NCBI GenBank assembly: GCA_017938625.1
Contig: JAGBBD010000011.1
Span: 1 to 64,000 of the forward strand
Origin: Oscillospiraceae bacterium
Lineage (GTDB): Bacteria > Bacillota > Clostridia > Oscillospirales > Oscillospiraceae
DNA length: 64,000 nucleotides
Direction: 5' to 3'
In this document: positions 31,477 through 40,499 of the stretch, one piece after another
Position numbering within the stretch: position 1 is the stretch's first letter
Layout: each line of letters begins with the position of its first letter
Notes under the pieces: model-generated
Databases searched by the model: none
Seen by the model: only the letters and a program-made list of their open reading frames with translations
What the model was told of the DNA's origin: nothing
Program-made: the position numbers and the translations under genes

Positions 31477-32055
31477 ATGCAGCATCGTTTTTTCGCGCTG
31501 ATCTCCCGTATGCGCTATATTTGCCGCTGGGGACTGATGCGCAACACTTTTCAGGAAAATATCCAGGAGCACAGCCACATGGTGGCAGTGCTTGCCCATG
31601 GTCTTGCTGTGATCGACCGTGATATTCTGGGCGGCAATGCCGATCCCGATCGCTGCGCATCTGCCGCGCTGTTCCATGATGCGTCGGAGATTCTCACCGG
31701 AGATCTGCCCACTCCCATCAAGTACTACAATCCCGCCATCAAGCACGCCTATAAGGAGATCGAAGCCATCTCCTGTGAAAAGCTGCTGTCCATGCTGCCG
31801 GAACAAGTTCGGGGCAGCTACGCGCCTTTGCTGCACGAGACGGATGAAAGCGTCAGGCCCATCGTAAAGGCGGCAGACAAGCTTTCTGCCTACATCAAGT
31901 GCGTGGAAGAGCTGAAGGCAGGCAACACGGAGTTTGAATCCGCTGCCCGGCAGACGGAAGAATCCCTCAAAGCCATGGGACTTCCCTGCCTTGACTGGTT
32001 TATGGCGCATTGCCTTGACAGTTTCCGTCTGAATTTGGACGAGTTGGAAGCATGA
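31477..32055 (+). CDS. yfbR: HD-domain 5'-deoxynucleotidase, YfbR-like
   Basis: 192 residues. The HD metal site is complete: EHSHMVAVLAH, ALFHDASEILTGD and the later KAADKLSAYIKC. The TGDLPTPIKYYNP segment is specific for the YfbR/YfdR 5'-nucleotidase branch. It dephosphorylates deoxyribonucleoside 5'-monophosphates in the cytoplasm. The ATG has an AAAAGGAG site. The stop overlaps the mnmA start by 4 bases, so they form a coupled operon from the promoter at 31419. Confidence 0.9.
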   Translation: MQHRFFALISRMRYICRWGLMRNTFQENIQEHSHMVAVLAHGLAVIDRDILGGNADPDRCASAALFHDASEILTGDLPTPIKYYNPAIKHAYKEIEAISCEKLLSMLPEQVRGSYAPLLHETDESVRPIVKAADKLSAYIKCVEELKAGNTEFESAARQTEESLKAMGLPCLDWFMAHCLDSFRLNLDELEA

Positions 32056-33080
32056 AGAAGATCTTGGTTGCCATGTCCGGCGGCGTAGACAGCGCCGTAT
32101 CGGTCCTGCTCCTGCAGGAGCAGGGGTATGAGGTCGGCGGTGCTACCATGCTGCTGCAGCCCTGCGGATTGGCAGAGGCTGAAGGTGCGAAAATCAGCGC
32201 CGCCCATCTTGGCGTAACGTTTCATCTTTTTGACTGGCAGACAGAGTTCCGAGAACACGTCATTGACCCCTTCAAAGCGGTCTATGCCGCAGGCGGCACA
32301 CCCAACCCCTGCATTTTCTGCAACAAGCAGCTGAAATTCGGCAAATTCCTTGACCATGCGCTGGCGCTGGGCTATGACGGCATTGCCACAGGGCACTATG
32401 CCAGAGTCCGGGAAGAAAACGGCAGGTTTTTGCTCTACACCGCCAAGGACAAGAGCAAGGATCAGACCTATATGCTCTATCACCTCTCCCAACAGCAGCT
32501 GTCCCGGGTGCTCTTCCCCATGGGCGATCACACCAAAGAGCAGGGCCGCGAGAAGGCAGAACAAGCAAAGCTTCCCGCTGCAAAAAAACACGACAGTCAG
32601 GACATCTGTTTTATTCCGGACGGGGATTATCTGCGTTTTCTCATCCGGGATGGACTGATTCCTCAGCCGGGACATTTCATCGGCCCCAAGGGCGAGGACC
32701 TGGGCGCACATAAGGGTCTGGAGGCTTACACCATGGGGCAGCGCCGAGGGCTGGAAGTGGCCTATGGCGAGCGCATCTATGTGGTGGGCAAGCAGGGCAG
32801 CGACGTTCTGCTGGGCTCCAATGATGACCTGTTCTCCTCCCGTGTGTTTGCAGAGGATGTAAACTTCATTCCCTTTGACACACTTGATGCGCCCATCCGC
32901 GCACAGGCAAAGCTGCGCTACACCCCCAATGCCGCACCGTGCACCATCCATCCTGCCGAAAACGGTGTATGGCTTGAGTTTGACGCTCCGCAGCGCGCCG
33001 TCACACCCGGTCAGGCTGCCGTGTTTTATGACGGAGATCTGGTGCTTGGCGGCGGCACGATCCGTGAGGCTTCCGTATGA
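32052..33080 (+). CDS. mnmA: tRNA-specific 2-thiouridylase
   Basis: 342 residues. PP-loop ATP pyrophosphatase motif AMSGGVDSAVS at the N-terminus. The catalytic cysteine pair is in NPCIFCNKQLKFG and in the later SQDICFIPDG, with the TGHYAR and HDSQDICF blocks typical of MnmA. It inserts sulfur at C2 of the wobble uridine in tRNA-Lys, tRNA-Glu and tRNA-Gln. The C-terminal beta-barrel is present. The protein is slightly short, but all catalytic parts are there. It overlaps neighbours by 4 bases on both sides. Confidence 0.96.
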   Translation: MKKILVAMSGGVDSAVSVLLLQEQGYEVGGATMLLQPCGLAEAEGAKISAAHLGVTFHLFDWQTEFREHVIDPFKAVYAAGGTPNPCIFCNKQLKFGKFLDHALALGYDGIATGHYARVREENGRFLLYTAKDKSKDQTYMLYHLSQQQLSRVLFPMGDHTKEQGREKAEQAKLPAAKKHDSQDICFIPDGDYLRFLIRDGLIPQPGHFIGPKGEDLGAHKGLEAYTMGQRRGLEVAYGERIYVVGKQGSDVLLGSNDDLFSSRVFAEDVNFIPFDTLDAPIRAQAKLRYTPNAAPCTIHPAENGVWLEFDAPQRAVTPGQAAVFYDGDLVLGGGTIREASV

Positions 33081-33718
33081 CCACCGTGTATTTTTTGGAT
33101 CTGCGCCCATATGACAACGGGCGATGGAAAGAACTGCTGCCCCTGCTGCCGCAAGAACGGCAGGAAAGAATCTCTGCCTGCCGACAGGAAGAGGACAAGC
33201 TGCGCCTTGCAGGTGCAGGTGCTGTGCTGCACCGTGCTTTGCGTGAAGCCGGTATTGCTTCCCATGCGTGCGTTTTTGAAGCAAACCCGTGGGGCAAACC
33301 CTTTTTGAAAGGCAGAGAGGATATTCATTTTTCTCTCAGCCACAGCGGTCATTGGGCTGCATGTGCCATCTCAGATGCTGCGGTGGGTGTGGATGTGGAG
33401 CTTCCCCGCTGCACCATGAAGCTGGCAAAGCGGCATTTCCATCCCGATGAACTGGAGCAGCTTTCCACACTCGACGAAGCTGCCCGTGCCGATGCTCTCA
33501 ACAGGCTCTGGACTGCCAAGGAAGCGTTTTTGAAAATGCTGGGAAGAGGCTTGACCGTCCCCCTTGACAGCTTCACTGTCAGTTTGGCAGAGCCTCCCAT
33601 CTTGCGGCAGGGCTACACCAAGCTTCCCTATGGCCTGCATGAGTATCGGCTCGAAGACAGCCGCGCGTGTCTGTGCTGCTGTGATGCCGCTGTGCAGACA
33701 AAATTTTATGATTTGTAA
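33077..33718 (+). CDS. 4'-phosphopantetheinyl transferase, Sfp type
   Basis: 213 residues. Family motifs in order: ANPWGKPFL, FSLSHSG, AVGVDVE (Mg-binding) and LWTAKEAFLKMLGRGL. Transfers phosphopantetheine from CoA to carrier proteins. Sfp-type enzymes often serve secondary metabolism or fatty-acid carriers; no carrier-protein gene is adjacent, so the substrate may be the housekeeping ACP. Its ATG overlaps the mnmA stop, and a terminator follows at 33716-33748. Confidence 0.93.
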   Translation: MTTVYFLDLRPYDNGRWKELLPLLPQERQERISACRQEEDKLRLAGAGAVLHRALREAGIASHACVFEANPWGKPFLKGREDIHFSLSHSGHWAACAISDAAVGVDVELPRCTMKLAKRHFHPDELEQLSTLDEAARADALNRLWTAKEAFLKMLGRGLTVPLDSFTVSLAEPPILRQGYTKLPYGLHEYRLEDSRACLCCCDAAVQTKFYDL

Positions 33719-33748
33719 AAAGGTGCTCAGACAGAGCGCCTTTTTTCT
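33716..33748 (+). terminator. Terminator after the Sfp-type gene
   Basis: Stem AAGGTGCTC/GAGCGCCTT, loop AGACA, six T residues. Confidence 0.85.
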
Positions 33749-33784
33749 TTATTTGTGCTATAATAAGGTAAAGGAGGGATCACG

Positions 33785-35380
33785 ATGAAACTGATGTTTT
33801 TAGGTGCTGCCCATGAAGTGACAGGCTCATGCAGTTTGCTGCAGGTAAACGGCAGAAGCATCCTCATTGACTGCGGTATGGAACAGGGCGCAGATATGTA
33901 TGAAAACTGCCAGCTGCCCGTTGCCGCCAATGAGATCGATGCAGTCTGTCTCACCCATGCCCACATTGACCACTCCGGTATGCTTCCTGCTCTGGTCAAC
34001 CAAGGCTTCACAGGCCCCATCTACACCACAGAGGCCACCGGCAGACTGTGCCGCATCATGCTGCGAGACAGCGCCCACATACAGGAAGCGGAAGCGCTGT
34101 GGCGCAACCGAAAGGCCGAGCGCTCCGGTGGATCTAAATACACACCGCTCTACACCATGGCTGACGCGGAACAGACCCTGCAGCAGCTGCAGCTGCTGCC
34201 TTATGAGAGAAAGCAGGAGATCTTCTCCGGTATTTCCGTCCTGTTCCGTGATGCAGGTCACCTGCTTGGCTCTGCCAGTATTTATTTTGAACTAAGCGAA
34301 GGGGAGCAAACACGCTCTATCGTTTTCTCCGGCGACCTTGGAAACCGGGAAAGACCTCTGATCAACGATCCTCAGCCTGCCGCAGCCTGCGATTTTGCCG
34401 TGATCGAAAGCACCTACGGCACACGACTGCACGGCGCAAGACCCGACTATGTCCGCCAGCTGACCGATGTGCTGCAGAGAACCTTCGACCGCGGTGGTAA
34501 CGTGGTCATTCCCTCATTCGCCGTGGGCAGAACCCAGGAGCTGCTGTATTTGCTGCGCACCATCAAGGAACAGGGATTGATCCACGGGCACGACGGTTTC
34601 CCGGTCTATGTGGACTCCCCCATGGCGGTGGAAGCTACCAAGATCTATGCCGCAGGTCTGACGGATTATTATGACAAAGAAACGCTGGAACTGCTCAGTC
34701 AAGGCATCGACCCCATCTGCTTTGACGGTCTGCGGCTGTCTGTCACGGCAGACGAATCCAAAATGATCAACACCAACACGGAGCCGAAGGTCATACTTTC
34801 CGCCTCCGGCATGTGCGAAGCAGGACGCATCCGCCACCATCTGAAATACAATCTCTGGCGCGAGGACAGTACGGTGCTGTTCGTTGGCTACCAGACTCAG
34901 GGAACGATCGGCAGAAAGCTGCAGGATGGTGCAGCCTATGTGCAGCTGTTCGGAGAGCGCATTGCCGTCAAAGCTTCCATTGAGACCATGGAGGGCATCA
35001 GCGGTCATGCCGACCAGGCGATCTTGCTGGATTGGCTGGGCAGCATGGGTACAGCGCCAAAACAGGTGTTTGTCAATCATGGTGATGATGAAGGCTGCGA
35101 GGGCCTTGCAAGAAAGATCGAATTTACCCTTGGTTACCCTGCCTTTGCCCCCTACAGCGGCGATACCTACGATCTGCTCACACAGGAATGGATCGCCAAG
35201 GGCAAGATCGTCAAGCTGAAAGCCAGAAGCGCCAGAGCCGATGATCTGTATGATCGTCTGCTGGCTGCCGGCAGACGGCTGAATACAGTGATCCGGGAAA
35301 GCAAGGGACTGAGCAACAAACTGCTCAGCCAGTTCATCGACCAGATCCATCAGCTGTGCGATAAATTTGAGCACAAATAA
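33785..35380 (+). CDS. MBL-fold/beta-CASP RNA-processing nuclease-like protein
   Basis: 531 residues. The metallo-beta-lactamase zinc motifs are present (THAHIDHSGMLP, DAGHLLGSAS, FSGDLG) and are followed by beta-CASP motifs A-C (the ESTYGTR Asp/Glu, SASGMCEAGRIRHHL and the final SGHADQ). This is the CPSF/YSH1-like group found in many bacteria without a KH domain. It presumably acts on RNA in the cytoplasm. Its own TATAAT lies at 33759-33764, and AAAGGAGGG precedes the ATG. It converges on the RNase J gene, with a shared bidirectional terminator between them. Confidence 0.93.
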   Translation: MKLMFLGAAHEVTGSCSLLQVNGRSILIDCGMEQGADMYENCQLPVAANEIDAVCLTHAHIDHSGMLPALVNQGFTGPIYTTEATGRLCRIMLRDSAHIQEAEALWRNRKAERSGGSKYTPLYTMADAEQTLQQLQLLPYERKQEIFSGISVLFRDAGHLLGSASIYFELSEGEQTRSIVFSGDLGNRERPLINDPQPAAACDFAVIESTYGTRLHGARPDYVRQLTDVLQRTFDRGGNVVIPSFAVGRTQELLYLLRTIKEQGLIHGHDGFPVYVDSPMAVEATKIYAAGLTDYYDKETLELLSQGIDPICFDGLRLSVTADESKMINTNTEPKVILSASGMCEAGRIRHHLKYNLWREDSTVLFVGYQTQGTIGRKLQDGAAYVQLFGERIAVKASIETMEGISGHADQAILLDWLGSMGTAPKQVFVNHGDDEGCEGLARKIEFTLGYPAFAPYSGDTYDLLTQEWIAKGKIVKLKARSARADDLYDRLLAAGRRLNTVIRESKGLSNKLLSQFIDQIHQLCDKFEHK

Positions 35381-35383
35381 CAA

Positions 35384-35416
35384 AAGCGCCTTGCACCGCG
35401 GTGCAAGGCGCTTCTT
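35384..35416. terminator. Bidirectional terminator between convergent nuclease genes
   Basis: Perfect palindrome AAGCGCCTTGCACCG/CGGTGCAAGGCGCTT with T-rich flank on the plus strand and TTTTG on the minus strand. Confidence 0.9.
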
Positions 35417-35422
35417 TATCTT

Positions 35423-37078
35423 TTACAGTTCTGTGATCACAGGCAGGATCATGGGGTTGCGCTTGGTCGTCTTGAACAGGTAACCGGACAGATCGGACTT
35501 GATGCCTGCTTTCAAGGCACTCCAGTCGCGCACACCGTCACGGGCGCAGCGATCCAGAGCCTGAGTCGCCACGTTGCGCAGCTCCTCCATCGGATCCTCG
35601 GACTCCTTGACATACACAAAGCCTCTTGTGATGATGTCGGGACCGGAAATGATGCTGCCGTCCTCGGCAGACAGATTGACCACCACCACCAGCATGCCGT
35701 CCTGAGCCAGATGCTTGCGGTCACGCAGTACCACGCTGCCCACATCGCCCACACCGGTGCCGTCCACCAAAATGCGTCCGGCGGGCACAGTACCTGTCAG
35801 CTTGCAGGTAGTCTTGGTCAGCTCAATGACTCGACCGATCTCAGAAATAAAGATGTTCTTGGGATCCATCCCCATGGACTGGGCAAGTCTCGAATGGGCC
35901 TGCAGATGGCGCTGCTCACCGTGGACAGGGATAAAGAACTTGGGCTTGAGCAGAGCATGGAGAATCTTCAGTTCCTCCTGCCCGGCGTGTCCGGATGCGT
36001 GGAGATCCGCCTGCTTGTCGCAGACCACATCGGCGCCCTTGCGGTAGAGCTCATTGATGATCTTGCTCACAGCCTTCTCGTTGCCGGGAATGGCAGAGGC
36101 GGAAATGATCACACGGTCACCGGGCTGGACTTCCACCTGCTTATGACCGGTAAACGCCATACGATACAGGGCAGACATATTTTCACCCTGAGAGCCTGTG
36201 GAGACCACCACGACCTTGTTCTTGGGCAGGCTCTTGATGGTGCTGATATCCACCAGCGTTCTTGCAGGCAGCTTGAGGTAGCCAAGCTCCGTGGAGACCT
36301 TGATGACATTTTCCATACTGCGTCCCGTCACAGCCACCTTGCGCCCATACTTGTGGGCAACGTTGATGATATTCTGCAGACGGTCTGCATTGGATGCAAA
36401 GGTGGTGATGATGATTCGCTGGTCGCAGTCCTTGAACTGACGCTCCAGACCATCGGCGACTGTCTTTTCAGAGGCGGAATAGCCGGGGCGCTCCACATTG
36501 GTGGAATCGCACAGCAGCGCCAACACGCCTTCCTTGCCCAGTTCGCCCATTCTGCCCAGATCCATAATGCCGCCGTCTGCCATGGAGTCGATCTTAAAGT
36601 CGCCTGTCATGACAACGGTACCCACAGGGGTGCGGATGGCAAATGCCACAGCGTCGGCAATGGAATGATTCACATGGATGAACTCCACCTGGAAATTACC
36701 TGCCTTGACCACATCGCCCGCCTTATGGGTGACCATTTTGATCTTCTGGTCAAGACCGTGCTCTTCCAGCTTCCGCTTGACCAGACCGAGGGTCAGGCCT
36801 GTCCCGTGGATCACGGTACGGAAATTCTGCATGGCATAGGGAATACCGCCGATATGATCTTCATGACCATGGGTAATGAACATACCGCGGATGCGTTCCT
36901 TGTTCTTCACAAGATACGTTGTGTCGGCAATGACAGAGTCGATGCCGTACATGTCATCCTCCGGGAACCCCATGCCGCAGTCCACAATGATGATGTCCCT
37001 GCCGTATTCCAGAACGGTCAGGTTTTTGCCGATCTCATTGAGGCCTCCCAAAGAAATGATTTTCAATTTTTCGCTCAA
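35423..37078 (-). CDS. rnj: Ribonuclease J
   Basis: 551 residues from the TTG at 37078 (LSEKLKIISLGG), eight bases after GGAG. A second TTG 27 bases up is open but lacks a ribosome site. Zinc-binding THGHEDHIGG, later HVNHSIAD and MTGDFKID, then beta-CASP DSTNVERPGYS, STGSQGE and ASGHAGQEE; the C-terminal RNase J domain is complete. It is a 5'-3' exonuclease and endonuclease of the mRNA decay machinery. A leader of about 180 bases precedes it. RNase J leaders are sometimes autoregulated, but no evidence for this can be read here. Confidence 0.96.
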   Translation of the reverse strand: MSEKLKIISLGGLNEIGKNLTVLEYGRDIIIVDCGMGFPEDDMYGIDSVIADTTYLVKNKERIRGMFITHGHEDHIGGIPYAMQNFRTVIHGTGLTLGLVKRKLEEHGLDQKIKMVTHKAGDVVKAGNFQVEFIHVNHSIADAVAFAIRTPVGTVVMTGDFKIDSMADGGIMDLGRMGELGKEGVLALLCDSTNVERPGYSASEKTVADGLERQFKDCDQRIIITTFASNADRLQNIINVAHKYGRKVAVTGRSMENVIKVSTELGYLKLPARTLVDISTIKSLPKNKVVVVSTGSQGENMSALYRMAFTGHKQVEVQPGDRVIISASAIPGNEKAVSKIINELYRKGADVVCDKQADLHASGHAGQEELKILHALLKPKFFIPVHGEQRHLQAHSRLAQSMGMDPKNIFISEIGRVIELTKTTCKLTGTVPAGRILVDGTGVGDVGSVVLRDRKHLAQDGMLVVVVNLSAEDGSIISGPDIITRGFVYVKESEDPMEELRNVATQALDRCARDGVRDWSALKAGIKSDLSGYLFKTTKRNPMILPVITEL

Positions 37079-37265
37079 ATTTTTCACTCCTATTAAAAAT
37101 GACAATACAAATCAAAGCCCACGAGAATCGTCGAAAGAAAGCCCCGTCTCGCTTCCCTGCTCCGACCCGTGTGCAGACTATGAACTTTTGTTCCATGTGC
37201 CTCTGACGCATCATGGACTCGGTGACATTCGGTCCACGCTCCGAATGTGTTCAGTTTAGTATATC
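37079..37265 (-). promoter_or_regulatory. Promoter region and long leader of RNase J
   Basis: A TATACT box occurs at about 37258-37263 on the minus strand, within a partly palindromic GTATACATTTTAGTGAAAATG region. The roughly 180-base leader holds a CATTCGG/CCGAATG hairpin and the start-proximal GGAGTG. No known riboswitch is recognised. Confidence 0.45.
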
Positions 37266-37499
37266 ACATTTTCACTAAAATGTATACCATTTCTTTTGTC
37301 GAAAACGCACCAGATAAATAAGTCCGTTACAAACAGAACGAAACGGCCTTGAGATCGCCACGTCGGGCTATCGCCCTCCTCGCGATGACAAGCGTAATAC
37401 ACTCTGCCGAGCTTATGGATCGAGGAAATGGGCAGAACACGCCGCAAAAGTGATCTCATTGCGGCAAATACGATCGCAGCAGGCTCTGCGCCCCGGTAG

Positions 37500-37632
37500 G
37501 AGTTCCAAGAGGGAGGAACCGCAGTTCCTCCCTCTTGGCCGTTTGCGGAAGGGATCGTTAAGGGGAACCCATCGGAAGGGTTCCCCTTAACTGTGCTTTT
37601 GGGTACTTTTGTCACATTTCAAAAGTACCGTT
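37500..37632 (+). repeat. Cluster of intergenic hairpin repeats
   Basis: Three successive strong palindromes: CCAAGAGGGAGGAAC/GTTCCTCCCTCTTGG, TTAAGGGGAACCC/GGGTTCCCCTTAA and GGTACTTTTG/CAAAAGTACC. The DNA between RNase J and the kinase gene (37266-37796) holds no gene I can support; a 119-codon minus frame there is antisense to these hairpins. Confidence 0.7.
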
Positions 37633-37693
37633 GGATTCCTTACGAATACAACTGCAGCAAGTCACACACAGAAAACAGTTACGAAATGGCTTC

Positions 37694-37795
37694 ACACACC
37701 TCGTCCGTCACGCTTCGCGTGCCACCTGAAGGTGAATTGCCGCAAAGCGGCAAGAGAGGCTGCCCTGGGGCATCCCCTCAAGAGGAAGGCTAAAG
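37694..37795 (+). repeat. Degenerate MITE-like repeat
   Basis: CACCTCGTCCGTCACGCTTCGCGTGCCACCT, a GCCGCAAAGCGGC hairpin and CCCCTCAAGAGGAAGGCT form a diverged version of the palindromic element at 13231-13390. It probably spread as a non-autonomous element. Confidence 0.55.
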
Positions 37796-37827
37796 AAAAA
37801 GGCTTTCTCCGAAGAGAAAGCCTTTTA
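37796..37827 (-). terminator. Terminator of the pyridoxal-kinase-like gene
   Basis: Stem AAAAGGCTTTCTC/GAGAAAGCCTTTTT with a TTCG tetraloop (minus strand) and a T tail. Confidence 0.9.
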
Positions 37828-37829
37828 TA

Positions 37830-38657
37830 TTACAGTGCCGCGATCAGTTTGCCAAGGACGGGCTCAAAGGCGGCGCCGTACCAATGGTTATCCAGAAGGG
37901 CGGTATATTTGATGCACTCCACAGCATAGTCTGCCGCGATCTTGGCGGCACCGTATGCGCCCTTGCCCCGGACGAGCGCGCCCACGAAGGCAGAAGCGTA
38001 AATATCGCCGGTGCCGTGGCAGGAGTTGGGCAACAGGTCATGCTCATAATAGCTGTATTTGCCGTTTTCCAGCACTACCACACCGGTCTTGCCGGGCTTA
38101 TAGGAGATACCGGTGAGGATGATATTCTTGCAGCCAAGCTCCGTCAGCTTCTCCAAAAGCAGATCTACATACGCTCTGTCGTACTCCGTGCGGTAGTCCA
38201 CGCCTGTCAGGAAGCAGCTTTCTGTAATATTGGGCACCACATAGTCTGCGTCTGCGCACAGGCCCTTCATGGCGTCCACGAACGCGCCGTCAAAGCCGGG
38301 GTACAGATTGCCGTTGTCTGCCATAGCAGGATCCACAACCTTCACACAGCCGGGAGCTGCCGCACTTGCGAAAATATCACGGACATAGGCGATCTGCTTT
38401 GTGCTGCCAAGGTAGCCCGTATAAATAGCATCGAAGGCGATCTGTTCTTTTTCCCAATGGGCGCGGATCTGAGGCATATCCTCTGTCAGATCCCGGAAGG
38501 TATAGCCGGAAAAGCCTGCCGTATGGGTGGACAGCACCGCAGAAGGCAGAACACAAGTCTCCAGACCACAGGCGGACAAAATAGGCAGCGCCACAGTCAG
38601 AGAGCACTGACCCACACAGGAAATATCCTGAATGGTCAAAATCTTTTTATAATCCAT
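37830..38657 (-). CDS. Pyridoxal/pyridoxamine kinase
   Basis: 275 residues from the ATG at 38657 (MDYKKILTIQD), eight bases after GAGGTG; a GTG 18 bases upstream is less likely. Ribokinase-fold family markers: ISCVGQCSL near the N-terminus, the THTAGFSGYTF region, DPAMADNG, and the anion-hole/catalytic block LPNSCHGTGDIYASAFVGAL with Asp as base. It phosphorylates B6 vitamers to PLP or PMP. It is transcribed alone from a promoter at 38693-38698 with an overlapping palindrome that could be an operator. Confidence 0.9.
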   Translation of the reverse strand: MDYKKILTIQDISCVGQCSLTVALPILSACGLETCVLPSAVLSTHTAGFSGYTFRDLTEDMPQIRAHWEKEQIAFDAIYTGYLGSTKQIAYVRDIFASAAAPGCVKVVDPAMADNGNLYPGFDGAFVDAMKGLCADADYVVPNITESCFLTGVDYRTEYDRAYVDLLLEKLTELGCKNIILTGISYKPGKTGVVVLENGKYSYYEHDLLPNSCHGTGDIYASAFVGALVRGKGAYGAAKIAADYAVECIKYTALLDNHWYGAAFEPVLGKLIAAL

Positions 38658-38692
38658 GATCCATGCACCTCGCACGTTTAGTATGTGCCTTG

Positions 38693-38729
38693 ATTATAGC
38701 AAAAACTGGTCATAATTAAATGACCAGTT
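38693..38729 (-). promoter_or_regulatory. Promoter with overlapping palindromic operator
   Basis: Minus-strand -10 TATAAT at 38693-38698. A perfect inverted repeat AACTGGTCAT-N6-ATGACCAGTT (38704-38713 and 38720-38729) covers the spacer and -35 position. A dimeric regulator binding here would control the kinase gene. The regulator is not identified. Confidence 0.6.
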
Positions 38730-38747
38730 TATAACTGTTTTATAAGG

Positions 38748-39209
38748 TCAGATAAACATTGGAACAAGAACACCGATCAGAATTCCAAGCAGCGCACCCA
38801 CGAGCACCTGCGGCAGCGTATGCCCCACCAGCTCCTTGAGCCGCTCCTCGGCGGTCAGGTCTTCGCCCATTTTCCGCAAAAGCTCCTGCAGCTCGTTGAT
38901 GGCAACAGCCTGCTTGCCTGTTTCCAGACGGACATTGCAGGCATCATACATGACGATAAAAGCAAAGATCGCCGCAATGGCAAACTCTCCGCTTGCCGCA
39001 CCATAGGTCATGGCAGCAGATGCTGCCAAGGCACAGACCGTCGCCGAGTGAGAGCTGGGCATACCGCCGGAGCCCATAAGCCGCTCCCACCGAAGTTCCT
39101 TTTCCAATATGAGCACCAGAATGGTTTTAGACACCTGCGCCACCGTCCAGCCGATCACAGCTGCCAGAAGCATATCATTTTCAAAAAGCTGACGAAAAAA
39201 ATCTGCCAT
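38748..39209 (-). CDS. Divergent PAP2-family membrane protein
   Basis: 153 residues, four TM helices. The conserved GSGGMPSSHSATVCALA block and the YDACNVRLETGKQA segment match the DUF212/divergent PAP2 family, relatives of phosphatidic acid phosphatases. It probably acts on a lipid phosphate at the membrane, but the true substrate in bacteria is not established. It is downstream of the TraX-like gene with a 12-base gap and shares its promoter at 39969-39997. Confidence 0.92.
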   Translation of the reverse strand: MADFFRQLFENDMLLAAVIGWTVAQVSKTILVLILEKELRWERLMGSGGMPSSHSATVCALAASAAMTYGAASGEFAIAAIFAFIVMYDACNVRLETGKQAVAINELQELLRKMGEDLTAEERLKELVGHTLPQVLVGALLGILIGVLVPMFI

Positions 39210-39221
39210 AGGTCACCTCGA

Positions 39222-39947
39222 TCAAGTTAAATATCGCAGCACCGCCAGCGCACCAAGATGCACCGGGTAAAACCAATACGCGCCGTACTGCAAGAGTTTG
39301 CTTGCCGCGCCCTTCTTGCCGTTATACAGAGAAATAAACAGCATGGACAGGACAGAAAAATACTGAATGGGAAACACCACCGAGCCGATCATAATGCTTC
39401 TGCCCGGGATCATGGCGCTGATGAGTACCAGACCTACAGTCTGCCACAGCAGCTTGTAGGGCAGCTGACGGCTCAAACCAAAGAGCACCACCATGGTCAC
39501 ACCCATGCCGCCATAGTCCAGATACAGCACATCCGCTGCCAGAAACGCTGCCGCAAACAGAGCGATGGCAGCTGCAAAGGCACCAAGCGTCCGCTCCTGC
39601 TTCGCCCACAGCAGCACCCGCAGGGACACAAGCCCCAAAAACAGGGTGAACATAACGTTCTGATGGGTCGGATTCAGAAAATTCGACATGGTCAGAAGGT
39701 TGAAGGGTATCTCTGAGATCACACCAAACACAAGCAGCCGCAGGGCATACTTTTTGAAATTGGACGTATGGACGCAGCCTTCCGCGATCAAAAACGCAAA
39801 CAAAGGCATGGCCAGACGACCGGCACAGGTCATCCACGGCATGGCTGGCTTCGCCAAAGCAAACCACGCATGATCCAAAAGCATAAACACAAGTGCCAGC
39901 ATCCGCAGCGCAAAAGAACTGAAGCCGCGTTTTTCTGTAAGGGTCAT
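39222..39947 (-). CDS. TraX-family acyltransferase-like membrane protein
   Basis: 241 residues, about seven TM helices. The pattern RMLALVFMLLDH, RLAMPLFAFLIAEG and KYALRLLVFGVISEIPFNLL is diagnostic of the TraX family, named after the F-pilin N-acetylase. Chromosomal members in Firmicutes are not tied to conjugation, and no conjugation genes are near. It has AAAGGAGGG before the ATG and a promoter at 39969-39997, divergent from rpiB. Confidence 0.9.
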   Translation of the reverse strand: MTLTEKRGFSSFALRMLALVFMLLDHAWFALAKPAMPWMTCAGRLAMPLFAFLIAEGCVHTSNFKKYALRLLVFGVISEIPFNLLTMSNFLNPTHQNVMFTLFLGLVSLRVLLWAKQERTLGAFAAAIALFAAAFLAADVLYLDYGGMGVTMVVLFGLSRQLPYKLLWQTVGLVLISAMIPGRSIMIGSVVFPIQYFSVLSMLFISLYNGKKGAASKLLQYGAYWFYPVHLGALAVLRYLT

Positions 39948-39968
39948 GAGTTTCCCTCCTTTTGTTTT

Positions 39969-39997
39969 ATTCTACCACACCTTTCCCCTGCTGACAA
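39969..39997 (-). promoter_or_regulatory. Promoter of the TraX/PAP2 operon
   Basis: Minus strand: TTGTCA (39992-39997), 17-base spacer, TAGAAT (39969-39974). Confidence 0.82.
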
Positions 39998-40009
39998 GAT
40001 TACGCCCTC

Positions 40010-40038
40010 TTGCTATTTTATGCCGCAGGGAGTATAAT
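40010..40038 (+). promoter_or_regulatory. Promoter of rpiB
   Basis: TTGCTA (40010-40015), 17-base spacer, TATAAT (40033-40038), 26 bases before the ATG. Confidence 0.85.
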
Positions 40039-40064
40039 AACAAAAAACACAGGAGGTAATTGAT

Positions 40065-40499
40065 ATGATCGCTCTTGCATGTGACCATGGCGCATATGCC
40101 TTGAAGGAAGAAGTTAAAAAGCATCTGGAAAAGAAGGGTCTGGAGTACAAGGACTTCGGCACACACAGCCTTGACAGCTGTGATTACCCCGATTTTGCCG
40201 GCCCTGCCGCACTGGCTGTGGCAAGCGGTGAATGTGATCGCGGTATCGTGCTGTGCACCACCGGTATCGGTGTGTCCATTACTGCCAACAAGGTCAAGGG
40301 CATCCGCTGCGCTCTGCTGTCCGATGTCATGTCCGCACGGCTGACCCGTCAGCACAACGACACCAACATGATGGCCATTGGTGCCGGTGTGGTGGGCCAG
40401 ATGCTGGCTCTGGAGATCATCGACACCTGGCTCGGTACCGAGTTTGAAGGCGGCAGACATGCCCGCCGCGTGGAAAAGCTCATGAGCTACGAAGGATAA
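40065..40499 (+). CDS. rpiB: Ribose-5-phosphate isomerase B
   Basis: 144 residues, complete. Family motifs: ACDHGAYALKEEV with the phosphate-binding His, the catalytic Cys of IVLCTTGIGVSITANKVKGIR, and RQHNDTNMMAIGAGVVG. It interconverts ribulose-5-phosphate and ribose-5-phosphate in the pentose phosphate pathway. CACAGGAGG precedes the ATG. It is monocistronic and divergent from the TraX operon. Confidence 0.96.
   Translation: MIALACDHGAYALKEEVKKHLEKKGLEYKDFGTHSLDSCDYPDFAGPAALAVASGECDRGIVLCTTGIGVSITANKVKGIRCALLSDVMSARLTRQHNDTNMMAIGAGVVGQMLALEIIDTWLGTEFEGGRHARRVEKLMSYEG

Noticed and set aside
37256..37615. 119-codon minus frame
   Set aside because: Its sequence is made of hairpin repeats. 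Similar frames are often mis-annotated in repeat DNA. No domain or ribosome site.
39222..39947. TraX-like gene as evidence of a conjugative element
   Set aside because: Chromosomal TraX-family proteins are common, and no other transfer gene is nearby.
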